39,325 bases of DNA. Source: Acetonema longum DSM 6540. GTDB lineage: Bacteria; Bacillota; Negativicutes; Sporomusales; Acetonemataceae. Numbering within the stretch: position 1 is the first letter of the stretch; each line of letters begins with the position of its first letter. Location of the stretch: contig NZ_AFGF01000025.1 in assembly GCF_000219125.1 (NCBI RefSeq), positions 1 through 39,325 on the forward strand, read 5' to 3'. The notes under the pieces were generated by a model. The model was not told the origin of the DNA, ran no database searches, and saw only the letters and a program-made list of their open reading frames with translations. Both the position numbers and the translations under genes were made by a program. Shown piece by piece: positions 15,550-23,804 of the stretch.

Positions 15550-15579
15550 TTGACAATATCCTCCCCGGGGGGATATTAT
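15550..15579 (+). promoter_or_regulatory. csoR promoter with overlapping G/C-tract palindrome (CsoR-type operator)
   Basis: TTGACA (15550-15555), an 18-base spacer and TATTAT (15574-15579). The spacer and -10 hold an almost perfect palindrome, AATATCC-TCCCCGGGG-GGATATT (15555-15577), with a C-tract/G-tract centre flanked by AT-rich arms, the form of CsoR/RcnR-family operators. This suggests autoregulation by the downstream gene. Confidence 0.78.
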
Positions 15580-15603
15580 GGAGCTGGAGGAGGGATACCT
15601 TTT

Positions 15604-15879
15604 ATGCAAAATCATACACATGCTCATCAGAAACAAGTTACAAACAGACTGTCGAGAATTGAAGGACACGTTCGATCAATTAAGCAGATGGCTGCTGAAG
15701 GCCGTGACTGCCCTGAAATATTACTTCAGATTGCAGCGGCTCGAAAAGCTCTAGACAATGCTGCGAAACTCATATTGAAAGATCATCTTGAACACTGTCT
15801 TATTCATGCGGTCAATGAGGGCAAACAAGAAAAGTTTCTTAAAGATTTACAAGAGGCGATTGACCACTATATTAAGTAA
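15604..15879 (+). CDS. csoR: CsoR-family copper-type metal sensor repressor
   Basis: A 91-residue all-helical protein of the CsoR/RcnR/FrmR (DUF156) family. The metal ligands of copper-sensing CsoR are present at the same positions as in Mycobacterium tuberculosis CsoR: C36, H61 and C65. This argues for Cu(I) over RcnR-type nickel/cobalt sensing, where the last ligand is His. The N-terminus is His-rich (NHTHAH), a feature not needed for Cu(I) binding. ATG 15604 has GGAGGAGGGA upstream; a longer in-frame version would run through the preceding terminator and promoter. The promoter carries a matching palindromic operator. The only gene close downstream is a 62-residue exported peptide; no copper ATPase is in the window. 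Confidence 0.88.
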   Translation: MQNHTHAHQKQVTNRLSRIEGHVRSIKQMAAEGRDCPEILLQIAAARKALDNAAKLILKDHLEHCLIHAVNEGKQEKFLKDLQEAIDHYIK

Positions 15880-15894
15880 ATAGGAGGGGGGATA

Positions 15895-16083
15895 ATGAAG
15901 GCTTTTCTGATAGTTGCGGCTTTGATGGCTATTCCATCCGTAGCCTTGGCTCACTCTGGTACATTATTTAAGATAGCAGTAAATTATATTCCAATAATAT
16001 TAGCTGCCGTTCCCATGCTGTTGAAGCTATTTTCCAAGCTGGTTTCAAAAATATATTCTTTTTTCATGGAAGAACATAAATAA
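15895..16083 (+). CDS. Small exported or membrane peptide in the csoR operon, 62 aa
   Basis: A 62-residue protein with a signal peptide (residues 1-19, ending SVALA) and one long hydrophobic helix (about residues 30-50) followed by a basic stretch and a short charged tail (MEEHK). If cut after ALA, the mature chain would begin His-Ser-Gly, and an N-terminal His is a known copper-binding arrangement in CopC/YcnI-type exported proteins; this is inference. AGGAGGGGG stands before ATG 15895, and only 15 bases separate it from csoR, so the two are co-transcribed. I do not recognise the family. No second TM partner or transporter follows; the next element is a separate promoter and riboswitch. Confidence 0.7.
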   Translation: MKAFLIVAALMAIPSVALAHSGTLFKIAVNYIPIILAAVPMLLKLFSKLVSKIYSFFMEEHK

Positions 16084-16106
16084 AAGTAAAAACAAGACAA
16101 CCGCGC

Positions 16107-16135
16107 TCGACAGTAAGCAACACCTATGCTAAAAT
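16107..16135 (+). promoter_or_regulatory. Candidate promoter of the riboswitch transcript
   Basis: TCGACA (16107-16112), a 17-base spacer and TAAAAT (16130-16135), each box one base from consensus. The start would be near 16142, about 36 bases before the riboswitch core. The stretch 16084-16540 holds no gene; it contains this promoter, the riboswitch and the terminator. Confidence 0.65.
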
Positions 16136-16177
16136 TTAAAATAGCAACGAAAATGCAAGAAAAGACAAAAAAATAAT

Positions 16178-16340
16178 TTGGTGCAGGTGCCTTTCGGGGC
16201 TTAATAGGGAAGACCGGTTAAAGGCCGGCGCGGTCCCGCCACTGTAATGGGGAGCAAAGCCATGATATGCCACTGGAGCGTAAGTTCCGGGAAGGTATGG
16301 CAAGAGCCACGATCCAGAGCCAGGAGAACTGCCTGCATGA
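16178..16340 (+). ncRNA. Cobalamin (B12) riboswitch
   Basis: All the core blocks of the cobalamin aptamer are in order: GGTGCC-type start (16180-16191), AATAGGGAAGACCGGT (16203-16218), GGTCCCGCCACTGTAA (16232-16247) and the B12 box AGCCAGGAGAACTGCC (16318-16333). The closing stem TGCAGG (16182-16187) pairs with CCTGCA (16332-16337). In this class cobalamin binding usually lowers expression of downstream genes for B12 synthesis, corrinoid or cobalt uptake. The first gene downstream is a response regulator, which is unusual. Confidence 0.95.
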
Positions 16341-16436
16341 CAATCACCGTTTGACCTGCGACAGACAGGGAGGGAATTTATCGAAATAATCTCGGCTTTT
16401 TAATCGGAATATTTCGTAGATAGATTATTCTAAAAT

Positions 16437-16476
16437 GGGACCTCCCCCTGTTGCTGCAGGGAGGGTCTCATTTTTT
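16437..16476 (+). terminator. Terminator of the cobalamin riboswitch expression platform
   Basis: GGGACCTCCCCCTG (16437-16450) pairs with CAGGGAGGGTCTC (16457-16469) with small bulges, followed by TTTTTT (16471-16476). ACAGGGAGGG upstream (16364-16373) is complementary to CCTCCCCCTGT inside the stem, so it can act as anti-terminator. This fits transcriptional control of the operon starting at 16541. Confidence 0.88.
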
Positions 16477-16540
16477 AATTTCATGGCCGCCGCTTAAATT
16501 GACGCAGGACAATTCTGCCGCACTTACTAAGGAGCTGATT

Positions 16541-17245
16541 ATGGGTAAGCAAATCAAAATTTTAATCGTTGACGATAATGCAGATATTCGTGATATTGTT
16601 TCTATTTTACTAAGCGATATGAACTATACAGTGCTTAAAGCAGAGGATAGCGCTGCCGCCATGAAGCTGCTGCTGTTAAATCCCAATATCGATCTCATAA
16701 TTCTCGATATTATGCTGCCGGATCAATCCGGCTTTGATGTGTGCCGGGAAATGCGCCAAAAGACAATGGCACCTATTTTGTTTCTAACCGCAAAAGCCCA
16801 TATCGCCGATAAGAAATATGGGTTTGATTGTGGTGGAGATGATTATTTATTAAAGCCGTTTTCTTCCATAGAGTTGTCGGCAAGGGTACAGGCGCTGTTG
16901 CGCCGCTACGCCGTATATCAGGGGAAAAGCGCGAATCAGGCTAACGAATATATCAAGATACGGGAGCTGCTGGTACATCCGACAGCAGGTGAAGTATCGG
17001 TCGCAGGGATTGATATTTTGCTGCGCCACATAGAATATCAATTATTGGTTTTATTGGCCAAGAACCGGGATCAAGTATTTTCTGTTCAAACTATTTACGA
17101 AACAATTTGGCAGGAACCATTTATGCCGGCATCCAGTAATACTGTTATGGTGCATATCAAAAATTTACGGCAGAAGATTGAAAAAGATCCGCAGAATCCG
17201 AAATATATTGTTACGGTTTGGGGGAAAGGATATAAACTTATTTAA
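16541..17245 (+). CDS. OmpR/PhoB-family response regulator
   Basis: A 234-residue regulator with an N-terminal receiver domain (acidic pair D15/D16 region DDN, phosphorylation site D56 in ILDIMLPD, Thr/Lys switch residues in LTAK and LLKPF) and a C-terminal winged-helix domain ending in the typical VWGKGYKLI. ATG 16541 follows TAAGGAG by seven bases. It is the first gene below the cobalamin riboswitch terminator and is followed after 13 bases by its cognate kinase. Because a peptide/nickel-type ABC importer follows, it probably tunes that transporter; candidate targets include the promoter at 18586-18614. Target genes cannot be read from sequence. Confidence 0.93.
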   Translation: MGKQIKILIVDDNADIRDIVSILLSDMNYTVLKAEDSAAAMKLLLLNPNIDLIILDIMLPDQSGFDVCREMRQKTMAPILFLTAKAHIADKKYGFDCGGDDYLLKPFSSIELSARVQALLRRYAVYQGKSANQANEYIKIRELLVHPTAGEVSVAGIDILLRHIEYQLLVLLAKNRDQVFSVQTIYETIWQEPFMPASSNTVMVHIKNLRQKIEKDPQNPKYIVTVWGKGYKLI

Positions 17246-17258
17246 ACAATCGGTCTAT

Positions 17259-18527
17259 ATGCAGCTGAATGTTAAGTTGATTCTGTGCCTCATGATTTCT
17301 TTCTTCGTGTCTGTTTTGCTTTTTCTCTGCTTACAGGCCGGTGCAGGCATATGGATCGAAAAAAGGCTTAGGCAGCCGCAGTTTGTAAAAGAACAGTTGC
17401 AAGAGGAGGTATCCCGGCTGCAGGCTTATATTCTGGAAGAGAATGTATCTGTTTTGGATTTTCACAAGTTAAACAAATGGGTGGCCTCAAGGAAGATTAC
17501 CATGATTTCCATGTATCAGAACGGCAGGCTTATCTATGACTCCAACGCGAGCGGCCTCGGGGCGGAGCCGCCCCCGGGTGATGCGCTCTATCCGCTTCAT
17601 TTTCATGATGCGGATGTGATGGTCAGTATCACTTCTTTTCTGAAACATCGCTATGAAGATATTGCTACATATATGAATCTGGTAATATTTTTTTTCGTAT
17701 TTTTATTGATCATGTTATCTTTCGTTCGTCAAAAGACCTTGTATATTCACCGTTTGGATCATGAAATAAAATTGATGCAGGGCGGAAACCTGGATTTCCC
17801 CATCACCGTAAAGGGCAATGATGAGCTTGGTTCACTGGCGCGGGATATTGATAACATGCGGCGCTCCCTGCTTCTGCAGAACCAACGGCAGGAGCGCCTG
17901 GAAACGGTTAACCGCAATTTTGCCACAGCAATATCTCATGATGTCCGCACCCCGCTTTCCGCTTTAATCGGTTATCTGGAAATTATGATTCAGAAAAAAA
18001 ATCTCAGTGACGAGCAAAGGCGTCAGTATTTGCATACCTGTCAGGAAAAGGCCTGGCAATTAAAAAAGCTGACTGACAATATGTTTGAGTATCTGGTTAC
18101 TGCGTCTGATGATGACGCTGCCGGATTGAACACGAATATTGATCATAGTTTGCTGGAGCATCTTATTTATGATGGTGTTCTGCTCCTTGATTTTCATGGT
18201 TTTATTACCGAATTTACCAAGCCTGAAAATATACACTATAGTATCAGTTTTCCGATTGACAGCCTGCAACGAATTTTTGACAATATTTTTTCAAATCTTA
18301 TTAAATATGCTGATCCGGCAAAAGTGGTATCAATTTCCGCCTTTATTGATCATACTTCACTGTATATCAGCTTCAGCAATACTGTCCGCGCTGCTGCCAG
18401 TCAGACAGCAAGTACCGGTCTGGGGTTAAAAACCAGTAAAAGCCTGCTGGCGCAAAACGGGGGCAGCCTGGTCATTGCGCAGGATGAAGCTGTATATACC
18501 CTGACGATCGAATTGCCCGTCAACTGA
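17259..18527 (+). CDS. Sensor histidine kinase partner of the riboswitch-linked response regulator
   Basis: A kinase of 422 residues: two membrane helices (about 8-30 and 140-160) around a short 110-residue extracytoplasmic loop, a HAMP domain, the H-box ISHDVRTPLSALIGY with H227, and a HATPase domain with N-box DNIFSNLIKYA and a C-terminal STGLGLKTSKSLL G2 box. The usual DxGxG G1 motif is absent; the sequence reads FSNTV, a form seen in a subset of clostridial kinases. ATG 17259 is the first good start but has a weak ribosome binding site, so coupling to the upstream gene is likely. The signal sensed is unknown; the small loop suits a metal or small ligand, or contact with the binding proteins encoded next. 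Confidence 0.9.
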   Translation: MQLNVKLILCLMISFFVSVLLFLCLQAGAGIWIEKRLRQPQFVKEQLQEEVSRLQAYILEENVSVLDFHKLNKWVASRKITMISMYQNGRLIYDSNASGLGAEPPPGDALYPLHFHDADVMVSITSFLKHRYEDIATYMNLVIFFFVFLLIMLSFVRQKTLYIHRLDHEIKLMQGGNLDFPITVKGNDELGSLARDIDNMRRSLLLQNQRQERLETVNRNFATAISHDVRTPLSALIGYLEIMIQKKNLSDEQRRQYLHTCQEKAWQLKKLTDNMFEYLVTASDDDAAGLNTNIDHSLLEHLIYDGVLLLDFHGFITEFTKPENIHYSISFPIDSLQRIFDNIFSNLIKYADPAKVVSISAFIDHTSLYISFSNTVRAAASQTASTGLGLKTSKSLLAQNGGSLVIAQDEAVYTLTIELPVN

Positions 18528-18585
18528 TTGAACCGGTTGCTGATTGCAATAGTTCTTAAATAATCTGAAATATAGACATCATCCA

Positions 18586-18614
18586 TTGCCTTATGCCAGT
18601 CGTAACGCTATATT
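18586..18614 (+). promoter_or_regulatory. Candidate internal promoter before the binding-protein genes
   Basis: TTGCCT (18586-18591), a 17-base spacer and TATATT (18609-18614). It would let the ABC genes be transcribed apart from the riboswitch transcript, perhaps under the response regulator encoded upstream. The weak -35 box fits an activated promoter. Confidence 0.4.
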
Positions 18615-18636
18615 TAATCAATAGGGGGAGATAAGC

Positions 18637-20199
18637 ATGAAAAAGATTTTATTGTTAAGTTTGGTGCTTATTCTTGTTTTTATTGCGGGATGCGCATCGC
18701 CTAAAAATCCAGAAAAGATAATAAAAGACGAGATTACAATTTCCGCGGGAGTGAATTTGGTGGCTGGCGGCTATGACCCGACCGCGGGTTATGGCGTCTG
18801 GGCGCCGGATATCTTTCACAGCCATTTGTTGCAGGTGAAAGCGAACAACCAATTGGAAAACGATTTAGCCACATCTTATGAGGTTAGTCCGGATGGCTTA
18901 ATTTACACGTTTAAAATACGAACCGACGCCAAATTTGCGGACGGGCACCCTCTGACCTCTGATGATGTGGTCTTTACTTTCACGACGGCAAAAAGTAAAG
19001 CCTCTGCGGCTGACCTGACTATGCTGGATTCCATTGAAGCATTGGACGAGCATACGGTTGTTTTTCATTTAAAGTATCCCTGGTCGACTTTTGTCTTCCA
19101 CCTGAGTGAAGTCGGAATTGTGCCTAAGCATGCCTATCATAGCAATTACGGCGATCATCCGGTAGGATCCGGCGCCTGGAAAGTCGTGGAGTTTGCCAAA
19201 GAGCAGCAGCTGATTCTCATGCCCAATGAGCACTATTACGGGATAAAGCCGAAGTTTAAAAAAGTAACGATTTTAAAACTGGATGAAGATGCTGCCCTGG
19301 CGGCTGCCAAATCGGGGCAGCTGGATTTGGTGCTGATTGAATCTGAGTTTGCCAAGACGGACGTTGCCGGGATGAAGCTTTACAGGATGGCGGCGATGGA
19401 TGCCTTGACAGTTAATTTGCCTACGATTCCGGAAATGACTGACGCCGCCGGGAAAAAAGCCGGCAATACGGTGACGGGCGATCCTGCCATCCGTAAAGCG
19501 CTGAATATCGGGATCGACCGACAAACCATTATCGATAACGCGTTGAGCGGTTTTGGCCAGGTGGCTTACGGCGCGGCGCCGGCGCTTCCCTGGAGCAATG
19601 GCGATACGTTTCAGGACAATCGGGTGGAAGAAGCGAAAAAGCTGTTGGAAGCAGCGGGCTGGAAAGACGCTGACGGCGACGGCGTTCGCGAAAAGAACGG
19701 GCTCAGGGCGGAATTTGTGATTACCGGCCGCAGCAATGATCAGGCCCGCTATAATACTGTCGTTGCTCTTGCGGAAGATGCGAAAAAGCTGGGGATAAAA
19801 ATTATACCGAAATCCGCGCCATGGTCAGAATGCCGGGAAGCGAGAAACATACCCACTTGCTGGGTTTTTGGACAGCCCAATCCGATCGAGTTTTACCGCT
19901 ACTATGATTCTTCTCAAATCGGCAAGGCTGTGATTGGCAATCCCGCATCCTATGCAAACCCGGAAGTTGACGCCGTTGTCAAAAAGGCCTTGACGGCCAA
20001 GAACATGGAAGAAGCGAACCGGTATTGGCAGGAAGGCCAGACGCTTGCGCAAAGGGATGTGCCGTATTTGTGGATTGCTCGTCCTGACGTGACTTATCTG
20101 ATAAGGGAAGGGCTGCAGCTTCCCTCCCTGAAAAAACTGCCGACGCGTGGTCAGGGGATTTCGATCGTTGAAAACATGAACGAATGGTTTTGGGAATAA
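18637..20199 (+). CDS. Lipoprotein substrate-binding protein 1, nickel/peptide (SBP family 5) type
   Basis: A 520-residue secreted lipoprotein: signal with lipobox IAGC (C19), then a family 5 binding-protein fold. Typical blocks are DLATSYEVSPDG, FADGHPLTSDDVVFT near residues 95-115, VGSGAWK, YYG...PK, and KALNIGIDRQ. Family members bind nickel complexes, peptides, opines or haem; close relatives are often labelled nickel-binding. ATG 18637 has AGGGGGAG upstream. The next gene is a close paralogue, and permeases and ATPases follow. The cobalamin riboswitch upstream of the locus points to cobalt, a cobalt-metallophore or a corrinoid as cargo, which is inference. Confidence 0.9.
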   Translation: MKKILLLSLVLILVFIAGCASPKNPEKIIKDEITISAGVNLVAGGYDPTAGYGVWAPDIFHSHLLQVKANNQLENDLATSYEVSPDGLIYTFKIRTDAKFADGHPLTSDDVVFTFTTAKSKASAADLTMLDSIEALDEHTVVFHLKYPWSTFVFHLSEVGIVPKHAYHSNYGDHPVGSGAWKVVEFAKEQQLILMPNEHYYGIKPKFKKVTILKLDEDAALAAAKSGQLDLVLIESEFAKTDVAGMKLYRMAAMDALTVNLPTIPEMTDAAGKKAGNTVTGDPAIRKALNIGIDRQTIIDNALSGFGQVAYGAAPALPWSNGDTFQDNRVEEAKKLLEAAGWKDADGDGVREKNGLRAEFVITGRSNDQARYNTVVALAEDAKKLGIKIIPKSAPWSECREARNIPTCWVFGQPNPIEFYRYYDSSQIGKAVIGNPASYANPEVDAVVKKALTAKNMEEANRYWQEGQTLAQRDVPYLWIARPDVTYLIREGLQLPSLKKLPTRGQGISIVENMNEWFWE

Positions 20200-20232
20200 C
20201 ATCCTGAAATAGGCTGAAAGTGGAGTGAGGTT

Positions 20233-21813
20233 ATGAACAAAGGCTGGAATGTTTTTTGGATGATTGTTCTGGTTTTGCCAATGCTGGTCAGCTGCGGCAG
20301 GGTGGAACCAGTACAGAACGAAAAAGAAGAAGTGACGATATCGGTTGGCGATTTAGCGCTTTCGCAAAAATATGATCCCATTGCCGGCTATGGCGTCTGG
20401 TTTCCGCCGCTTTTTCACAGCTCGTTGGTGAAAGTCAATCATCACAATCAAATCGAAAGTGATTTGGCCGAAAAATATGAAGTCAGTTCTGACGGGCTGG
20501 AATATACTTTTTATCTGCGCAAAGGGGTAAAATTTTCTGACGGCAGCCCTTTGAAAGCTTCCGATATCATTTTTACTTTCCGGAAAGCGCAAGCCACTCC
20601 ATCCTCCGCTGATACGTCAATGATCGAAAAAACGACGGTCATTGACGACAACACCGTTGTGTTCCGGTTAACCAGGCCATGGTCCATGTTTCCGTACAAT
20701 GTAAGCGAGATCGGCATTGTCCCGGAAAAAAGCTACGATGAAAACTATATCAAGAATCCCATCGGCAGCGGCCCCTGGAAAATGGTTCATTTCGAAAGGG
20801 AACAACAACTCATTATTGAAGCGAATGAGCATTATTATGGTCCTAAGCCCAAGCTGAAAAGAGTGACGATTATTAAGCTGGATGAAGATGCGGCCCTGGC
20901 AGCCGCCCAGTCGGGCAAGCTGGATCTGCTGTGGATTAACGCCGAGTATGGCAAGCATAAGGTTGCCGGTATGCGCTTGGCCGAGATACCGACCATTTCC
21001 GGCCTGGTATTTAATCTCCCCACAACGCCGGAATATACGGATGAAAAAGGATTTGTCCGCGGAAACCGCGTTACGGCAGATCCGGCAATCCGCAAAGCTT
21101 TAAACATCGGCATTGACCGCAAGCGGATTATTGAAAATGCATTCAATGGCTTTGGCACTGTAGCGACCGGATTTTCGCCGAAATTGCCGTGGGCCAACCC
21201 GGAGGCGCTTTTCAGTGATAACCGCCGGGAAGAGGCCAACCAAATTTTAGCGGAGGCCGGCTGGCTAGATGCCGACGGTGATGGGATCCGCGAAAAAGAC
21301 GGTATCAAGGCCGAATTTGTCATTACAGGCCGCAGCAGTGATCTTGAGGTGTATAATCTAGCCGTGGCGGCCGCCGAAGACGCTAAGCAATTAGGCATTC
21401 ATATTATTGCCAAAAGCGAGGCCAAATCGGAAGCGCTTAAAAATGCTCCCAGAATACCGACAGGCTGGATCATCGGCCGCTACACGCCTTTGGAATTCTA
21501 TCGCTATTATGAATCCAACCAAATTGGCGCTGCCGGCTATGGCAATCCGGCAGGCTATAGAAATCCGGCTTCCGATGAATATGCGGCAAAAGCGCTGCGG
21601 GCGCTTTCCCAAGAGGAAGCGAACCGGAATTGGCGTTTGGCTCAATGGGACGGGAAAAATGGCGTTCTTAACGACTATCCCTACTGGTGGATCGCTTACA
21701 GCAGCATGGTTTTTTTTGTCCGCGACGGGTTGGACCTGGGCGAACAAGGCGCTCCCCACCGTACTCAGGGAGCAATGGTGCTGAGTAATTTGCACGAATG
21801 GGAGTGGAAGTAG
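20233..21813 (+). CDS. Lipoprotein substrate-binding protein 2, paralogue of the preceding gene
   Basis: A 526-residue lipoprotein (lipobox LVSC, C21) that aligns along its whole length with the upstream binding protein, sharing YDPxAGYGVWxP near the N-terminus, DLAxxYEVSxDGLxYTF, IGSGPWK and KALNIGIDRK, but with many substitutions in the likely ligand-facing regions. ATG 20233 has a GGAGTGAGG site. The gap between the two genes is 33 bases. The tandem arrangement suggests an old duplication with divergence of ligand, so one ABC core may serve two related substrates. A terminator-like hairpin follows the stop and separates both from the permease genes. Confidence 0.9.
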   Translation: MNKGWNVFWMIVLVLPMLVSCGRVEPVQNEKEEVTISVGDLALSQKYDPIAGYGVWFPPLFHSSLVKVNHHNQIESDLAEKYEVSSDGLEYTFYLRKGVKFSDGSPLKASDIIFTFRKAQATPSSADTSMIEKTTVIDDNTVVFRLTRPWSMFPYNVSEIGIVPEKSYDENYIKNPIGSGPWKMVHFEREQQLIIEANEHYYGPKPKLKRVTIIKLDEDAALAAAQSGKLDLLWINAEYGKHKVAGMRLAEIPTISGLVFNLPTTPEYTDEKGFVRGNRVTADPAIRKALNIGIDRKRIIENAFNGFGTVATGFSPKLPWANPEALFSDNRREEANQILAEAGWLDADGDGIREKDGIKAEFVITGRSSDLEVYNLAVAAAEDAKQLGIHIIAKSEAKSEALKNAPRIPTGWIIGRYTPLEFYRYYESNQIGAAGYGNPAGYRNPASDEYAAKALRALSQEEANRNWRLAQWDGKNGVLNDYPYWWIAYSSMVFFVRDGLDLGEQGAPHRTQGAMVLSNLHEWEWK

Positions 21814-21832
21814 AAAAGAGAAATTCAGTATG

Positions 21833-21901
21833 CCTGTTCATGAGGATGGGGGAACGGGGATAAGGAGCCCGCAAGCTATCCTCATAAACAGGTTTTATTT
21901 T
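21833..21901 (+). terminator. Hairpin with T-rich tail between the binding proteins and permeases
   Basis: CCTGTTCATGAGGAT (21833-21847) pairs with ATCCTCATAAACAGG (21878-21892) at 14 of 15 positions, followed by TTTTATTTT. The 30-base loop is long for a classic terminator. A leaky stop here would give more binding protein than permease, as in many ABC operons. Confidence 0.68.
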
Positions 21902-21951
21902 GATAATAGAGCTATGGCGTTTACAGACATTGCGTAGAAAGGAGAATCCGG

Positions 21952-22941
21952 GTGAATAAAGGGTTGACTGACTATTTGAGCAGTACGCTGGTGAGAATGA
22001 TTACCCTGCTTATCGCTGTGAGTTTGATTAGTTTCATTCTGGTTGTTTCTTCGCCAATCGATCCTGTTGATGCGTATTTAGGAGACATCAATGTATCGGA
22101 AGAGCAAAGGGAGAACATTGCCGAATACTGGGGCCTTAACAAATCGCCGGTTGAGCGTTATATAATCTGGATAGGCCATATTTTTCAGGGAGACATGGGG
22201 GAATCGATTACCTACCGTCAGCCGGTACTGAAGATTATCGGCGAGCGCTTTCAGGCGTCTCTTGCGTTGATGGGGCTTGCCTGGGTGCTTTCCGGCGTTT
22301 TGGGCTTTGCACTGGGAGTTATCGCCGGGGCGAATAAAGACAGCTGGCTGGACCGGGGCATCAAGACTTTTTGCTTGATTTTGGCATCAACGCCTGTGTT
22401 TTGGCTGGGCTTGCTGATGCTGATGGTTTTTGCCATTCAGCTGCAGTGGTTTCCATTGGGGCTGGGGGCCCCGATTGGTAAATTGTCATATGAGATTACC
22501 TGGGCAGACCGGCTTTATCATTTGATTTTACCCGCAGTCACTTTGAGCGTTACCGGCGTTGCCGGGATTGCGCTCCACACCCGCCAAAAATTAATCGATG
22601 TTCTCAAGAGCGAATATATCCTTTTCGCCAAAGCCCGCGGGGAAAAGCCCCGGGAGATCATTTGGCGCCATGGGCTGCGCAATATCGCCCTGCCGGGCAT
22701 TACTCTGCAATTTGCATCCATTAGTGAACTGTTTGGCGGTTCGATTTTGGCCGAGAAGGTTTTCTCTTATCCCGGCCTGGGCAATGCGGCGACTGTCGCA
22801 GGCTTGAAGGGCGATGTTCCTTTGTTGCTGGGAATTGCATCGTTCAGCATTCTTTTCGTATTTACCGGCAACTTTATGGCCAATGTCATTTATGGAATTG
22901 TCGATCCGCAAATCCGGGAAGGAGGCAGTCATGGAAAGTAA
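21952..22941 (+). CDS. ABC transporter permease 1, DppB/NikB type
   Basis: A 329-residue inner-membrane protein with six predicted helices. It has the family start pattern of one N-terminal helix and an extracytoplasmic domain (SSPIDPVDAYLG...), then the permease core and an EAA loop around EYILFAKARGEKPREIIWRHGLRN (contact to the ATPase). The GTG start at 21952 follows AAAGGAG. It overlaps the second permease gene by 11 bases, so subunit coupling is likely. Substrate is set by the binding proteins encoded upstream. Confidence 0.93.
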   Translation: MNKGLTDYLSSTLVRMITLLIAVSLISFILVVSSPIDPVDAYLGDINVSEEQRENIAEYWGLNKSPVERYIIWIGHIFQGDMGESITYRQPVLKIIGERFQASLALMGLAWVLSGVLGFALGVIAGANKDSWLDRGIKTFCLILASTPVFWLGLLMLMVFAIQLQWFPLGLGAPIGKLSYEITWADRLYHLILPAVTLSVTGVAGIALHTRQKLIDVLKSEYILFAKARGEKPREIIWRHGLRNIALPGITLQFASISELFGGSILAEKVFSYPGLGNAATVAGLKGDVPLLLGIASFSILFVFTGNFMANVIYGIVDPQIREGGSHGK

Positions 22942-23791
22942 TACGGCAACAGTGGCGGTTTCTGCCAAATGGGGGATCAATCACCGGCAAAAAGTCCTTT
23001 TGGCAATTGCGGCCGGCCTGCTGATTTTGACCGCCATCACCCTCGGGGGCATCCTGATGGACCCGGTTTCTTACGGGCCAAATTACGCATTGAAACGCCT
23101 GGCCCCTTCGGGTGAACATCTTTTTGGAACGGATTATTTAGGACGCGATATGTTTTTTCGTACCGTTGCCGGGCTTTCGATGAGCATTCGGATCGGTTTG
23201 CTGGCAGCAACAGTCAGCTCGGTCATTGCGCTTGTCCTTGGCAGTTTGTCGGCGGTCTTTGGCGGCAAGGTAGATGCTGTGGTGAATTGGCTGGTCGATC
23301 TTTGCATGGGCATTCCGCATATGATTCTGCTGATTTTAATATCGATTTCGCTTGGCGGCGGTGCGGTTGGCGTGATTGCAGGGGTTGCAGTGACGCATTG
23401 GCCAGGTTTGACGCGGGTTATCCGGGCCGAAGTCATGCAGGTAAGGTCGGCTCATTATGTACAAGTGGCCCGCAAGATGGGGAAAAGTCCGTGGTATGTG
23501 GCCGGCCGCCATATCATTCCGCATGTTTTTCCCCAGTATGCGGTCGGGTTAATTTTGTTGTTTCCCCATGCCATCCTGCATGAGGCGGGAATCACTTTTC
23601 TTGGCTACGGCCTGCCGCTGGATGTGCCGGCGGTTGGAATCATTTTATCCGAGTCCATGAAACATCTGGCGACAGGGATGTGGTGGCTGGCTTTTTTCCC
23701 TGGTTTGGCTTTGCTGCTGGTTGTGATGCTGTTTGATTTAGTCGGGGATTATTTGAAAGCCTTGATCGACCCCTACAGCGCGCATGAGTAA
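22931..23791 (+). CDS. ABC transporter permease 2, DppC/NikC type
   Basis: A 286-residue permease with six helices, the HLFGTDYLGRDMF motif after the first extracytoplasmic loop that is a hallmark of DppC/OppC/NikC proteins, and an EAA loop around SAHYVQVARKMGKSPW. ATG 22931 has GGAAGGAGG in front and lies inside the end of the first permease gene. It pairs with permease 1 to form the translocation channel. The stop overlaps an ATG of the next gene. Confidence 0.93.
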   Translation: MESNTATVAVSAKWGINHRQKVLLAIAAGLLILTAITLGGILMDPVSYGPNYALKRLAPSGEHLFGTDYLGRDMFFRTVAGLSMSIRIGLLAATVSSVIALVLGSLSAVFGGKVDAVVNWLVDLCMGIPHMILLILISISLGGGAVGVIAGVAVTHWPGLTRVIRAEVMQVRSAHYVQVARKMGKSPWYVAGRHIIPHVFPQYAVGLILLFPHAILHEAGITFLGYGLPLDVPAVGIILSESMKHLATGMWWLAFFPGLALLLVVMLFDLVGDYLKALIDPYSAHE

Positions 23792-23804
23792 GGGAGGGAC
23801 GAAA

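Noticed and set aside
15475-15603. A longer N-terminus for the CsoR protein
   Set aside because: It would translate through a perfect terminator, a consensus promoter and an operator. The start at 15604 has a strong ribosome binding site and places C36, H61 and C65 at family positions.
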